Assembly: GCF_013394855.1 (NCBI RefSeq)
Contig: NZ_JABMLK010000002.1
Coordinates: 868,001 to 932,000 of the forward strand
Length of the DNA: 64,000 nt
Source of the DNA: Limnobaculum xujianqingii
GTDB taxonomy: Bacteria > Pseudomonadota > Gammaproteobacteria > Enterobacterales > Enterobacteriaceae
Reading direction: 5' to 3'
Below are positions 35,532 through 43,400 of the stretch, piece by piece. How positions within the stretch are numbered: position 1 is the first letter of the stretch; every line of letters begins with the position of its first letter. The position numbers were made by a program, and so were the translations under genes. The notes under the pieces were generated by a model. That model made no database searches and was not told the origin of the DNA. It was given only the letters and a program-made list of their open reading frames with translations.

Positions 35532-36146
35532 TTATACTGATTTAAAATTCATTCCTTTAAATACGCGCAGGGGATTTCCCCGTTCTATTTGATGATGGAA
35601 CATACGGCGCTCCGCTTTTAGTTCAGCTCCGGCCTGCTGGCGCAACTGTTCCAGACGGTGTGCTATCAATAATATCGCCAGGCGTTTATTAGCATGTTGA
35701 CTTCTTTCTGATTGAACTTTGACGCTGATTCCTGTCGCAATATGAGTTGCCCGAATTGCTGAGTCAGTCTTATTAACGTGTTGTCCGCCAGGGCCTGAAG
35801 CACGTAATGATTCAAATTGAATTTCACTCTCCAACTTCGGATTGTTTTGTTCAAATTGAGCAATGCCAATAAACCAATTCTTACGTTCATGGTTAGGTCG
35901 ATAGGGACTACTACATATCCATAATATCGAACCGCACCAGTTATCAGCCAACTGTGTCGCAGCCGTTCCGCTAAGGGAAATCAGTACTGAACGAAATCCA
36001 TCTGGTCGTCGGGAGGGCTCAGTTTCCAGACATTCAACCTGCACATTTATCGCATTAGCTTCTTTTATCAATTGTTTTAGCGCTTTGCCAACGGCCAGAC
36101 AGCATTCATCTGGCCCCTGAGCAGAAGAGATCTGCAATAGTATCAT
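35532..36146 (-). CDS. prfH: PrfH, release-factor homologue of the RtcB-PrfH rescue system
   Basis: This 204-residue protein has the catalytic GGQ loop ([19 protein letters not shown]) of peptide-chain release factors and a basic C-terminal stretch, but lacks the codon-recognition domain of RF1/RF2. PrfH homologues encoded with RtcB2 have been reported to release peptides from ribosomes cut in the decoding centre, so that RtcB can reseal 16S rRNA. Its ATG overlaps the rtcB stop by four bases, so the two are coupled. Confidence 0.92.
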   Translation of the reverse strand: MILLQISSAQGPDECCLAVGKALKQLIKEANAINVQVECLETEPSRRPDGFRSVLISLSGTAATQLADNWCGSILWICSSPYRPNHERKNWFIGIAQFEQNNPKLESEIQFESLRASGPGGQHVNKTDSAIRATHIATGISVKVQSERSQHANKRLAILLIAHRLEQLRQQAGAELKAERRMFHHQIERGNPLRVFKGMNFKSV

Positions 36147-37282
36147 TCGCTTTTCCCTCCACTGGTTTTATAGGTTAAAACAGGTTTCAGCCGCGCCAGA
36201 ATTTTGATTAATCCTGCTCCAACCATGCTATCGATCACAGTCTCAATCGATTTATAAGCCTGTGGCGCTTCTTCATAAATCAGTTGGCGATCCTGACAGA
36301 TAACCCGGCTTCCTAATTCAGTACGGCTTAACTGAATCGGAGAAAAACGCTCAGACAAGCGGCCTTTACACTCAGTCCGCATCCATTTTCTACCCGCACC
36401 GTGAGCCAGTGAGTGAAGACTGATATCTGATAATGTTGGCATGACCAGGTAGCTATAATTGCCGCGTGAGCCCGGTATAATCACCGGTCCCTTATTGGCA
36501 GGGCTGGCACCTTTACGGTGCAGCCAGCCATTAGCCCCATTAATCTGTGCTGCTTCAACCAGATTATGGTTAATATCCAACAGACATTCTCCGGTTGTCT
36601 TGATTTGTTCCAGCAGTCGTTGAGCTATAAGGCGGCGATTTAGTTCGGCAAAGCTTAGAGCCTGATGATGCTCATTCAGGTATTCTTTCGCTTCGGGAGA
36701 ACCTGTTATTACACCCCCATGGTTAAAGCGTTCAACATGACGACGTAAAATTGCCTGACCTAATCCTCGCGATCCGCTATGCACTAATAGCTGAAGTTGT
36801 TGTGGGATCAGCCCTAATTGATTGGTTATATCAGGATGATAAACCTGATCTACCTGCTGTAACTCTGCAAAGTGGTTTCCACCGCCAACAGAACCGAGAG
36901 CATCAGAAAAAGGCGAGTTCATCATTTCATCAGGGAGATGCTGCTGTAGCCATTCTGAGCTGGCAAAGTCTCTCATGCGAGAAATACTTTTTTCTAACTT
37001 ATCCAGATTTGGCCGTTTAGTTTGTATGGTGGTTTGCCATAAGCCCATTCCACAGCCAATATCATTACCCACTAAAGCGGGATAAAAACGGTTTACTGAA
37101 AAAAATGCTGCACCAACCGGATAGCCTCTGCCGGGATGCAGGTCTGGCATGCCTACTACCTGAACCATATCCGGCAGTGAGGCGGTTGTATTTAATTGTT
37201 GGATCGCGTTGCTTTCGATCCAGGTGTCATCCGACGCGATATAAGATACGCGTTCAGATAAAGGACGAATAAAATTGCCCAT
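36143..37282 (-). CDS. rtcB: RtcB2-type RNA ligase
   Basis: This is a 379-residue RtcB ligase, which joins 3'-phosphate and 5'-hydroxyl RNA ends with GTP and Mn(II). The metal Cys is in GNDIGCGMG, metal histidines in GGGNHF and HSGSRGLG, and the guanylylated His in [10 protein letters not shown]. It is shorter than the canonical housekeeping RtcB (about 408) and encoded with prfH, as in RtcB2-PrfH operons that counter ribotoxins such as colicin E3. I chose ATG 37282 ([12 protein letters not shown]) with GGA seven bases upstream; 37294 is an alternative. A leader peptide precedes it. Confidence 0.9.
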   Translation of the reverse strand: MGNFIRPLSERVSYIASDDTWIESNAIQQLNTTASLPDMVQVVGMPDLHPGRGYPVGAAFFSVNRFYPALVGNDIGCGMGLWQTTIQTKRPNLDKLEKSISRMRDFASSEWLQQHLPDEMMNSPFSDALGSVGGGNHFAELQQVDQVYHPDITNQLGLIPQQLQLLVHSGSRGLGQAILRRHVERFNHGGVITGSPEAKEYLNEHHQALSFAELNRRLIAQRLLEQIKTTGECLLDINHNLVEAAQINGANGWLHRKGASPANKGPVIIPGSRGNYSYLVMPTLSDISLHSLAHGAGRKWMRTECKGRLSERFSPIQLSRTELGSRVICQDRQLIYEEAPQAYKSIETVIDSMVGAGLIKILARLKPVLTYKTSGGKSE

Positions 37283-37303
37283 ATACCAATCCATATATTG
37301 GAG

Positions 37304-37375
37304 AAAAAATAAAATCGAATTGGCAGGCCGAAGCCAGGGAGTATAACGGGTAGGGTTAGTCCTGGGTACGCCTGC
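37304..37375 (-). promoter_or_regulatory. Candidate transcription attenuator before rtcB
   Basis: On the minus strand GCAGGC (37375-37370) can pair with GCCTGC (37328-37323), and inside it CCAGG (37365-37361) with CCTGG (37338-37334); the structure is followed by a T-rich tract TTTTATTTTTT (37314-37304). A local GGC-TTCG-GCC hairpin (37335-37326) competes with both stems. The left arms lie inside the last codons of the leader peptide, so ribosome position could decide between structures. Pairing is moderate, so this is a prediction. Confidence 0.45.
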
Positions 37376-37403
37376 AAAGGGTATTTAATTGAATTTGTTG
37401 CAT
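37356..37403 (-). CDS. Leader peptide MQQIQLNTLCRRTQD upstream of rtcB-prfH
   Basis: A 16-codon frame (15 residues plus TAA) starts at 37403 behind AAAGGAGG, a near-complete complement of the 16S rRNA 3' end, six bases before the ATG. It contains the adjacent codons TGC AGG CGT (Cys-Arg-Arg), the AGG being rare in enterics and read by the tRNA-Arg(TCT) type present in this window. The codons for CRRTQ form the left arms of the predicted attenuator. It ends 73 bases before the rtcB ATG. Confidence 0.6.
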   Translation of the reverse strand: MQQIQLNTLCRRTQD

Positions 37404-37409
37404 GATATA

Positions 37410-37417
37410 CCTCCTTT
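37410..37417 (-). promoter_or_regulatory. Full-strength Shine-Dalgarno of the leader peptide
   Basis: AAAGGAGG on the minus strand, six bases before the leader ATG, matches the anti-Shine-Dalgarno fully. It is far stronger than the site in front of rtcB itself, an unusual investment for a 15-residue product. Confidence 0.8.
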
Positions 37418-37451
37418 GTCAGTGAATTGTGGGTTGAGTAAAAACGGCGGC

Positions 37452-37480
37452 ATCATAGACCCCCCTCTAATAAATAGCAA
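37452..37480 (-). promoter_or_regulatory. Sigma70-type promoter of the rtcB-prfH operon
   Basis: On the minus strand TTGCTA (37480-37475) and TATGAT (37457-37452) are separated by exactly 17 bases, a good -35/-10 pair. Transcription should begin near 37445, leaving a leader RNA of about 160 bases before rtcB. No sigma54 (-24/-12) element was seen, unlike the RtcR-controlled rtcBA operon of E. coli. Confidence 0.6.
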
Positions 37481-37505
37481 TATCTATTATTTTAAATTTA
37501 CGACG

Positions 37506-38132
37506 TCATTTCTTTCCCACTAGCGTTAAAAGTGGTGAGTCAAATATTGCATCGGGAGATATAACGGTCTCATCCAATGGAATCGATGAACCGTATCGTT
37601 CTGCCAGTTTCTTTTTCACCGGGGAGGAGGTGAGATCAAATTCTCGTAATTTTTGCAGATCGCCAATTTTCATGCCAAGCGCATTAAAATAGATTTTCCA
37701 TACCAGTTCAGAGCAATATAGCCGCTCATCTGACCATGAAAAACTCAAATCATAGGGGGCATTGGCATATCGCTGTGCGGTTTTTTGTATTTGTTGCTGT
37801 TGTTCGACCGTCAAAGGGTGCTTGAGCCTTTTTATCACATATTTACCGTTGGTACCTCGTTCAATCCATTGATTTAACGGTGTGTATTGCACTTGTTTAG
37901 ATGCTTCATATACATAAGGTTTTTTATTTTTAAACAGAATGATCCCCATATGGCTATAAGGCGAATGCGTTGCTAATTGAATAGCCTGACTTTGAGATGA
38001 CCGGGAGGTGTGAAATATGATGTCTCCTGACTGTGGCTGATAACCATAGCTTTTTGGCAGAAAGATAAATAGCGACGCTACAATAATAATAGCTAGCGCT
38101 GTCAGTAAGATAGGAAGTCTGGTTCTGGTCAT
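37506..38132 (-). CDS. yiiX: YiiX-family permuted papain-like amidase/hydrolase
   Basis: This is a 208-residue exported or membrane-anchored protein (N-terminal hydrophobic segment to residue ~25) with the circularly permuted NlpC/P60-like fold of YiiX/YaeF: QSGDIIFHTSRSSQSQAIQLATHSPYSHMGI carries the catalytic His and RLYCSELVWKIY the Cys. It is close to E. coli YiiX over its length. The substrate is not known; lipid or peptide amide bonds are suggested for the family. It is a single gene. Confidence 0.87.
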   Translation of the reverse strand: MTRTRLPILLTALAIIIVASLFIFLPKSYGYQPQSGDIIFHTSRSSQSQAIQLATHSPYSHMGIILFKNKKPYVYEASKQVQYTPLNQWIERGTNGKYVIKRLKHPLTVEQQQQIQKTAQRYANAPYDLSFSWSDERLYCSELVWKIYFNALGMKIGDLQKLREFDLTSSPVKKKLAERYGSSIPLDETVISPDAIFDSPLLTLVGKK

Positions 38133-38357
38133 AGATTAACGAAGCTCAGTAAAAGGATAGACTCAGAATAACGGGGATTAATGAAGTGAGTGTGAAGTGA
38201 TTTACAGGACTCATAACAGGCCCCATGCAGAGAAATGTTACAAATTAATTTATGCTACAACATAAGATCCGGGTAGTTTTTGGTTGATTAGCATCTGGGG
38301 GTACTGTAGCGTGACTCACACATAGTAAGGTGTTGTTATTAGCGGTCACAGGGATTT

Positions 38358-38960
38358 ATGACTCTATACGATCTTAAGCCACGGTTTCAGGCTTTATTGA
38401 GACCTCTGTTAAAGCGTCTTTTTCGCGCTGGTGTAACGGCTAATCAGGTTACGCTGGCCGCCTTGATAGCATCGGTTGCTATCGGAGTGCTGCTCTTCTT
38501 TTTTCCTCGTCCGGTTCTATTTCTGATTCTTCCCATATTCCTGTTTATTCGTATGGCGCTAAATGCCATTGATGGTTTACTAGCTCGGGAATATAACCAA
38601 AAATCAAAACTGGGCGCATTGCTAAATGAAACTGGTGACGTGATTTCTGATGCTGCGCTCTATTTGCCTTTTGCGCTGTTGCCGGGTGCAACGCCGTGGC
38701 AGGTTTTGCTGGCGGTATTGTTGTCTATTCTGACCGAATTTTGCGGCGTACTGGCTCAAACGATTGGTGCCTCAAGACGTTATGATGGGCCAATGGGGAA
38801 AAGTGACCGAGCACTGATTTTTGGTGCCTATGCTCTGGCTATTTTTATTTGGCCAGTGTGTATGGAATGGAGTTGGATACTGTTTTCTGTGGTATCTGTT
38901 TTATTGGTATGGACCTGCCTGAATCGCTGTCGCAGAGCATTGGCAGAGGTTAACTCATAA
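38358..38960 (+). CDS. ynbA: YnbA, CDP-alcohol phosphotransferase family protein
   Basis: This 200-residue membrane protein has the CDP-alcohol phosphotransferase signature spread as DGLLARE, KSKLGALLNETGDVISD (DG-x2-AR-x8-G-x3-D-x3-D pattern). Such enzymes move a phosphoalcohol onto CDP-linked lipids to make phospholipid head groups. The length and sequence match E. coli YnbA. It starts the ynb-type cluster; ynbB begins 15 bases later, so they are co-transcribed. Confidence 0.9.
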   Translation: MTLYDLKPRFQALLRPLLKRLFRAGVTANQVTLAALIASVAIGVLLFFFPRPVLFLILPIFLFIRMALNAIDGLLAREYNQKSKLGALLNETGDVISDAALYLPFALLPGATPWQVLLAVLLSILTEFCGVLAQTIGASRRYDGPMGKSDRALIFGAYALAIFIWPVCMEWSWILFSVVSVLLVWTCLNRCRRALAEVNS

Positions 38961-38975
38961 CCGGGGAACCATAAT

Positions 38976-39893
38976 ATGAGCCCAATACTCATTCGTGCGT
39001 TAATCATCATGTTTGCTCTGCTGATTATCGCCAGCATTACTATCCGAGTGATGTCTCTACGTTCACCAGAACGTGACTGGATAGAATTGCGTCAGAGAAT
39101 TAACACCTGGTGGTGGATTGTTATTGTTTTTGCATTGGCGATTTCCACCCCTCGGGTAATCTCTCTGACGATTTTTGCCATTATTAGTTTCCTGGCGTTA
39201 AAAGAGTATCTGACGCTAATACCAACCCGGCGTACCGACCATATGCCTTTATTATGGGCTTATATTGCGATCCCTATTCAGTATTACTGGATTGGCATTG
39301 AATGGTACAGCATGTTCCTGGTATTTATTCCGGTTTATGTTTTCTTGTTCCTGCCAATGCGTATGGTGCTGATTGGTAATAATAAAGATTTTCTCCATTC
39401 GGCTTCGATGTTGCATTGGGGAGTAATGACAACGGTATTTGCTATTAGTCACGTAGCCTATCTGACAGTGCTGCCCGGTAAGCCTGAAACCGGGCCTTTA
39501 TTAGTTATTTTTCTGGTGGTTTTGACCGAGTGTAATGACATTGCTCAATACTTATGGGGCAAATCGTTTGGTCGTATCAAAGTGATTCCAAAAGTCAGCC
39601 CGAATAAAACCCTGGAAGGTTTAGTGGGTGGGGTGATGACAACCATGTTTTTGGCCTGGTTATTGGGTGGAATATTAACGCCTCTAAGTGGCTGGGAATC
39701 AGTGCTGGTTGGATTATTGATTGGTATTACCGGCTTTATAGGTGATGTAGTAATGTCCGCGGTTAAGCGAGATATCGGCGTAAAAGATTCGGGTAAATTA
39801 CTGCCAGGACATGGTGGTATTTTAGACCGTCTGGATTCACTGATTTATACCGCGCCGCTGTTTTTTCACATTTTATACTATTTACACTATTAA
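38976..39893 (+). CDS. ynbB: YnbB, CdsA-like CDP-diglyceride synthase
   Basis: This is a 305-residue polytopic protein with about eight helices and the CdsA-family C-terminal signature SAVKRDIGVKDSGKLLPGHGGILDRLDS, which makes CDP-diacylglycerol from phosphatidate and CTP. E. coli YnbB, a paralogue of CdsA, can partly replace it. Upstream it is six bases from the acyltransferase frame. With YnbA it would supply and use CDP-diacylglycerol locally. Confidence 0.92.
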   Translation: MSPILIRALIIMFALLIIASITIRVMSLRSPERDWIELRQRINTWWWIVIVFALAISTPRVISLTIFAIISFLALKEYLTLIPTRRTDHMPLLWAYIAIPIQYYWIGIEWYSMFLVFIPVYVFLFLPMRMVLIGNNKDFLHSASMLHWGVMTTVFAISHVAYLTVLPGKPETGPLLVIFLVVLTECNDIAQYLWGKSFGRIKVIPKVSPNKTLEGLVGGVMTTMFLAWLLGGILTPLSGWESVLVGLLIGITGFIGDVVMSAVKRDIGVKDSGKLLPGHGGILDRLDSLIYTAPLFFHILYYLHY

Positions 39894-39911
39894 CTCGCGA
39901 TGGAGGTCAGA

Positions 39912-40544
39912 ATGAACCGACTATTGCGTTTACTGTTTGTGGTGGTAATTGCTTATCCGGTGGTGTTGGCATGGTTGGGGGTTTCCGTTGCTAATCGTAA
40001 ACGCCTACCAACAAAAGGACCGGGAATTATCATTGCTAACCATAATAGTCATTTGGATTTATTAACGTTATTAACGCTATTTCCTCTATCAAAGGTGCAT
40101 CTGGTGCACCCGGCGGCGGCAGCTGATTATTTTCTGAAAAACCGCTGGGTAGCCTGGTTTGCTACCCGAGTGGTTGGGATAATTCCTGTCGTACGGGGTG
40201 GCGATCCAAAACAGAGCGATCCTCTGGCTGGATGCGTTCAGGCACTACAGGAAGGAAAGATATTAGTATTGTTTCCCGAAGGTACCCGTGGAGAACCTGA
40301 ACGTTTATCTGAATTTAAATCCGGGCTCTGGTATTTGTGTCAGCAATTTCCAGAAGTACCGGTAACCCCAGTATTTATGCATGGGCTGGGGCGAGCTATG
40401 GGGAAAGGACAATGGATACCGGTACCTTTCTTTATTGACGTCTATGTTGATGAGCCTGTTTATTGTCGCTCAGACAAGTCGGTCTTTATATCGGATTTAA
40501 AACAGCGATTTGAATCGCTGCAAAATAATGCACAAGGGAGATAG
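39912..40544 (+). CDS. PlsC-like lysophospholipid acyltransferase
   Basis: This 210-residue membrane-bound acyltransferase has the catalytic HX4D motif in ANHNSHLDLL near residue 45 and the substrate motif FPEGTRGEPERL near 120, as in 1-acyl-glycerol-3-phosphate acyltransferases. I chose ATG 39912, with GGAGGTCAG directly upstream. It lies between ynbB and ynbC; as I recall, the E. coli ynbABCD operon lacks a gene here. It would make phosphatidate for YnbB; that is inference from family. Confidence 0.88.
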   Translation: MNRLLRLLFVVVIAYPVVLAWLGVSVANRKRLPTKGPGIIIANHNSHLDLLTLLTLFPLSKVHLVHPAAAADYFLKNRWVAWFATRVVGIIPVVRGGDPKQSDPLAGCVQALQEGKILVLFPEGTRGEPERLSEFKSGLWYLCQQFPEVPVTPVFMHGLGRAMGKGQWIPVPFFIDVYVDEPVYCRSDKSVFISDLKQRFESLQNNAQGR

Positions 40545-40546
40545 TC

Positions 40547-42307
40547 ATGAGTTTAGCGCAACCTCGGACCGCAACGGAGAATTGGTTTAAAACTTCTGAT
40601 GGAACGGAATTATTCTATCGTTGCTGGCCTCAGCATGAAGGCATTGCCGATAAAGTCATTGTGCTTTTCCATCGTGGACATGAACACTCCGGCCGTTTAC
40701 AGCACATTGTTGATGAACTGAATATGCCAAATGTTCCGATGTACGCATGGGATGCCCGAGGCCATGGTAAAACAGCGGGGGAGAGGGGCTATAGCCCAAG
40801 CATAGGAACGTCAGTACGAGATGTGGATGAGTTTGTACGCTATGTTTCCGCAGACAGCGGTGTGCCGATGGAAAACGTCATCGTGATTGCACAGAGTGTT
40901 GGTGCGGTACTGGCTGCTACCTGGGCTCATGATTATGCGCCAAAAATTCGGGGACTGATTCTGGCTTCTCCGGCATTTAAGGTCAAACTGTATGTTCCGT
41001 TTGCCCGGGCTGGATTGGGGTTAATGAAGAGCTTCCGCGGTTTGTTCTATGTGAACTCCTATGTTAAAGGAAAATATCTGACTCACGATCAAGAGCGGGT
41101 TGACTCTTTTAATCAGGATCCGCTGATCACCCGGGCTATTGCGGTCAATATACTGTTGGAGTTGTACAGCACTTCTGAACGCATTGTAGCAGACGCCTCT
41201 GCGATCACTATTCCAACCCAGTTACTGATCTCCGGCGATGATTATGTGGTACATCATAAGCCTCAACATCAGTTCTATCAGCGCTTGAATACCTCGGTTA
41301 AAGAGAAGCATATTCTGAGTGGATTTTATCACGATACATTAGGTGAGAAAGATCGCCATTTGGCATTTGATAAAATTCGGGCCTTCATCGATAAGTTATT
41401 CACTATAGCACCCCAACGCCACGATTATAGTGAAGAGGATCGCTGGAGTGCCAATGCGGACAAGTATCGTGAGTTAATGGCTCCATTGCCGCATTATTCG
41501 ATAAAACGTTACTATTATCGCGGGCTCACGTCAGCCATGTCCTCTTTGGGCAAAGCATCAAAAGGTGTACGTCTCGGTTTTGAAACTGGTTTTGATTCAG
41601 GCAGTACGCTGGATTATGTTTATCGTAATCAGCCGGAAGGCAGTAATAGCTTTGGGCGTTTTATTGATAAACAGTACCTGAATAGCATTGGCTGGCGAGG
41701 AATTCGTCAACGTAAGATAAATATTGAAACCTTAATTCGTCAGGCCATTGGCGATCTTAAACAGCGTAATATGCCGGTACGTATTGTTGATATTGCCGCA
41801 GGCCACGGTCGTTATGTATTGGATGCGATAGGGGATGCGCAGGATGTTGAGTCTATCCTTCTGCGGGATTACAGTGAATTGAATGTGGAACAAGGCAAAA
41901 AGATGATTGCCGAGCGCCATCTGTCAGAGAAGGCTGATTTCGTCGTGGGTAATGCTTTCGACCGTCAAAGTCTGGCTGAATTGAATCCAAATCCAACACT
42001 GGGAATCGTTTCCGGATTATATGAGCTATTTCCTGAGAATAAAGATGTTCAGGCTTCATTATTAGGGCTGGCAGATACCATCCCTGAAGGTGGATTGCTG
42101 GTATATACCGGTCAACCATGGCATCCACAGCTTGAAATGATAGCTCGCTCCCTCACCAGTCATCAAAGCGGGAAGCCTTGGGTCATGCGTTGTCGTACAC
42201 AGGGAGAGATGGACAGTATGGTAGAACATGCCGGATTTGAGAAAAAAATTCAGTTGATTGATGACTGGGGAATTTTCAGTGTTTCAATTGCAGTACGGGT
42301 TAAATAG
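40547..42307 (+). CDS. ynbC: YnbC, alpha/beta hydrolase fused to a SAM methyltransferase
   Basis: This is a 586-residue fusion. Residues ~1-290 form a monoacylglycerol-lipase-like alpha/beta hydrolase with nucleophile motif AQSVGAV (an unusual form of GxSxG) and HGRGHEHSGR-type oxyanion region VLFHRGHEHSG; a catalytic His lies in GFYHDTLGE. Residues ~380-586 form a class I methyltransferase with motif I VDIAAGHGRYVLDA. E. coli YnbC has about 585 residues. It starts two bases after the acyltransferase stop and ends with a terminator at 42331. Confidence 0.9.
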   Translation: MSLAQPRTATENWFKTSDGTELFYRCWPQHEGIADKVIVLFHRGHEHSGRLQHIVDELNMPNVPMYAWDARGHGKTAGERGYSPSIGTSVRDVDEFVRYVSADSGVPMENVIVIAQSVGAVLAATWAHDYAPKIRGLILASPAFKVKLYVPFARAGLGLMKSFRGLFYVNSYVKGKYLTHDQERVDSFNQDPLITRAIAVNILLELYSTSERIVADASAITIPTQLLISGDDYVVHHKPQHQFYQRLNTSVKEKHILSGFYHDTLGEKDRHLAFDKIRAFIDKLFTIAPQRHDYSEEDRWSANADKYRELMAPLPHYSIKRYYYRGLTSAMSSLGKASKGVRLGFETGFDSGSTLDYVYRNQPEGSNSFGRFIDKQYLNSIGWRGIRQRKINIETLIRQAIGDLKQRNMPVRIVDIAAGHGRYVLDAIGDAQDVESILLRDYSELNVEQGKKMIAERHLSEKADFVVGNAFDRQSLAELNPNPTLGIVSGLYELFPENKDVQASLLGLADTIPEGGLLVYTGQPWHPQLEMIARSLTSHQSGKPWVMRCRTQGEMDSMVEHAGFEKKIQLIDDWGIFSVSIAVRVK

Positions 42308-42330
42308 TCTTTAAATAATATATTTTTCTG

Positions 42331-42355
42331 AGGCCCTTATTTAAGGGCCTTTTTT
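42331..42355 (+). terminator. Terminator after ynbC
   Basis: AGGCCCTTA (42331-42339) pairs perfectly with TAAGGGCCT (42342-42350), followed by T residues. It cuts the lipid operon from the downstream microcin-like gene. Confidence 0.88.
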
Positions 42356-42707
42356 ATTGCCTGAATTTTATTTTTTAATAAGTAATGGCTCGTATTTAAT
42401 GTCCATTTCATTATGGGGTAATGCGCTTTAATTTATTTCAACTTAATTCTAAGTGGTGTTATGTGCATAACTTAACAAAAAACATTATTTTGTGAAAAAA
42501 TTGTTTATCTTAATATGTTTTATATGTTAAAAAATAAATATACAAAACGAAGCTTGCTAACTTAATTAAAAGAATTATTTGTTGGTTGAATTTCCACCAA
42601 ATAATAATGGGTGATTATTCTTAATAAATAATCATTAATATTAAATAAATAGTTAGTAACTAAGATAGATCGCATACAGCGATTTTGTATATGAAAGGAG
42701 ATTTACC
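42356..42707. other. AT-rich promoter region of the second microcin-like gene
   Basis: The 350 bases are AT-rich and without a gene. A weak -35/-10 pair (TTGTTT at 42501, TATGTT at 42523, 16 apart) and an inverted repeat TGATTAT/ATAATCA (42612-42618, 42628-42634) are candidate control sites. AAAGGAG at 42694-42700 is the ribosome-binding site of the next gene. Confidence 0.4.
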
Positions 42708-43019
42708 ATGAGAAAATTAACCGTAGCAGAAATTGAATCTGTATCTGGCGCAGGAATCTTTACTGATGCTTTTCGCGATTTTGGTCAGGGGATCGGCGAT
42801 GCTATTGATATCGGTAATACTCCAGGAAATAAAGGTGAATACGGTGCCGCTATTGGAACTGCGATTGGAGCATTAGCCGATGGTGGACTGAATTTAATCA
42901 AAGGTATTGGCGATTTTGGTGTGAATGGTATTGCTCAAATAGGCGCACCAGTTATTGATTCGGTTTTTAATGGTGTTGCGGCTATTATTAAAGCTATCAA
43001 TCCATTAAAAATTGGCTAA
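42708..43019 (+). CDS. Microcin-like peptide precursor with double-glycine-type leader
   Basis: The 103-residue precursor starts MRKLTVAEIESVSGAG, the class II microcin leader pattern, so cleavage after GA would free an 88-residue peptide starting GIFTDAFRDFGQGIG. The mature part is rich in Gly, Ala and Ile, has no cysteine and repeats short GIG/GAI units that suggest a membrane-active helix pair. The ribosome-binding site AAAGGAG is strong. It is inserted between ynbC and ynbD, framed by a terminator before and a stem-loop after. No exporter or clear immunity gene is adjacent. Confidence 0.8.
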   Translation: MRKLTVAEIESVSGAGIFTDAFRDFGQGIGDAIDIGNTPGNKGEYGAAIGTAIGALADGGLNLIKGIGDFGVNGIAQIGAPVIDSVFNGVAAIIKAINPLKIG

Positions 43020-43400
43020 TTAAATAACCATGACTCTCACCGGGAAGATACAGTTTTATTTCCCGGTGGGGGCAGGATAATAGTTCCTTTCTCTTGCTTT
43101 TTTCTCTTTGTTTTTTATATCAACTTTGTAGTTTTTCATTAATCACTTTAGTTTTAAGTAAGGTGCTATTGATATAAATAATATGTACCATCTTTAATCT
43201 TAAAAATTAAAGAAAATATAGTGCTATTTGGATAATAGCTACGTGAAATATTTTCTGACAAAGGAAAACGACAAACATTATCGAAAGAACTTTCTAAATC
43301 AGCATGATTGGTTATCATAACGCCAGAACAACGCAATAAAAACGTTGAGAATGCAAACGATAGTGCCGGGTGACGGCGTATCATGGACTGAGTGCGTCGA
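43020..43400. other. Intergenic region between the microcin-like gene and ynbD
   Basis: The region holds the stem-loop at 43038-43068 and a minus-strand 72-codon frame (43166-43384). That frame has no clear ribosome-binding site and no hydrophobic helix, so it does not look like an immunity protein. The rest should contain a promoter for ynbD. Confidence 0.4.
43038..43068 (+). terminator. Stem-loop after the second microcin-like gene
   Basis: CACCGGGAA (43038-43046) pairs perfectly with TTCCCGGTG (43060-43068) around a 13-base loop, 18 bases past the stop. It has no U-tract but fits a 3' end. Confidence 0.65.

Noticed and set aside
43166..43384. Minus-strand 72-codon frame as immunity protein for the second microcin-like gene
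   Set aside because: It has no clear ribosome-binding site or membrane helix and is on the opposite strand to the precursor.
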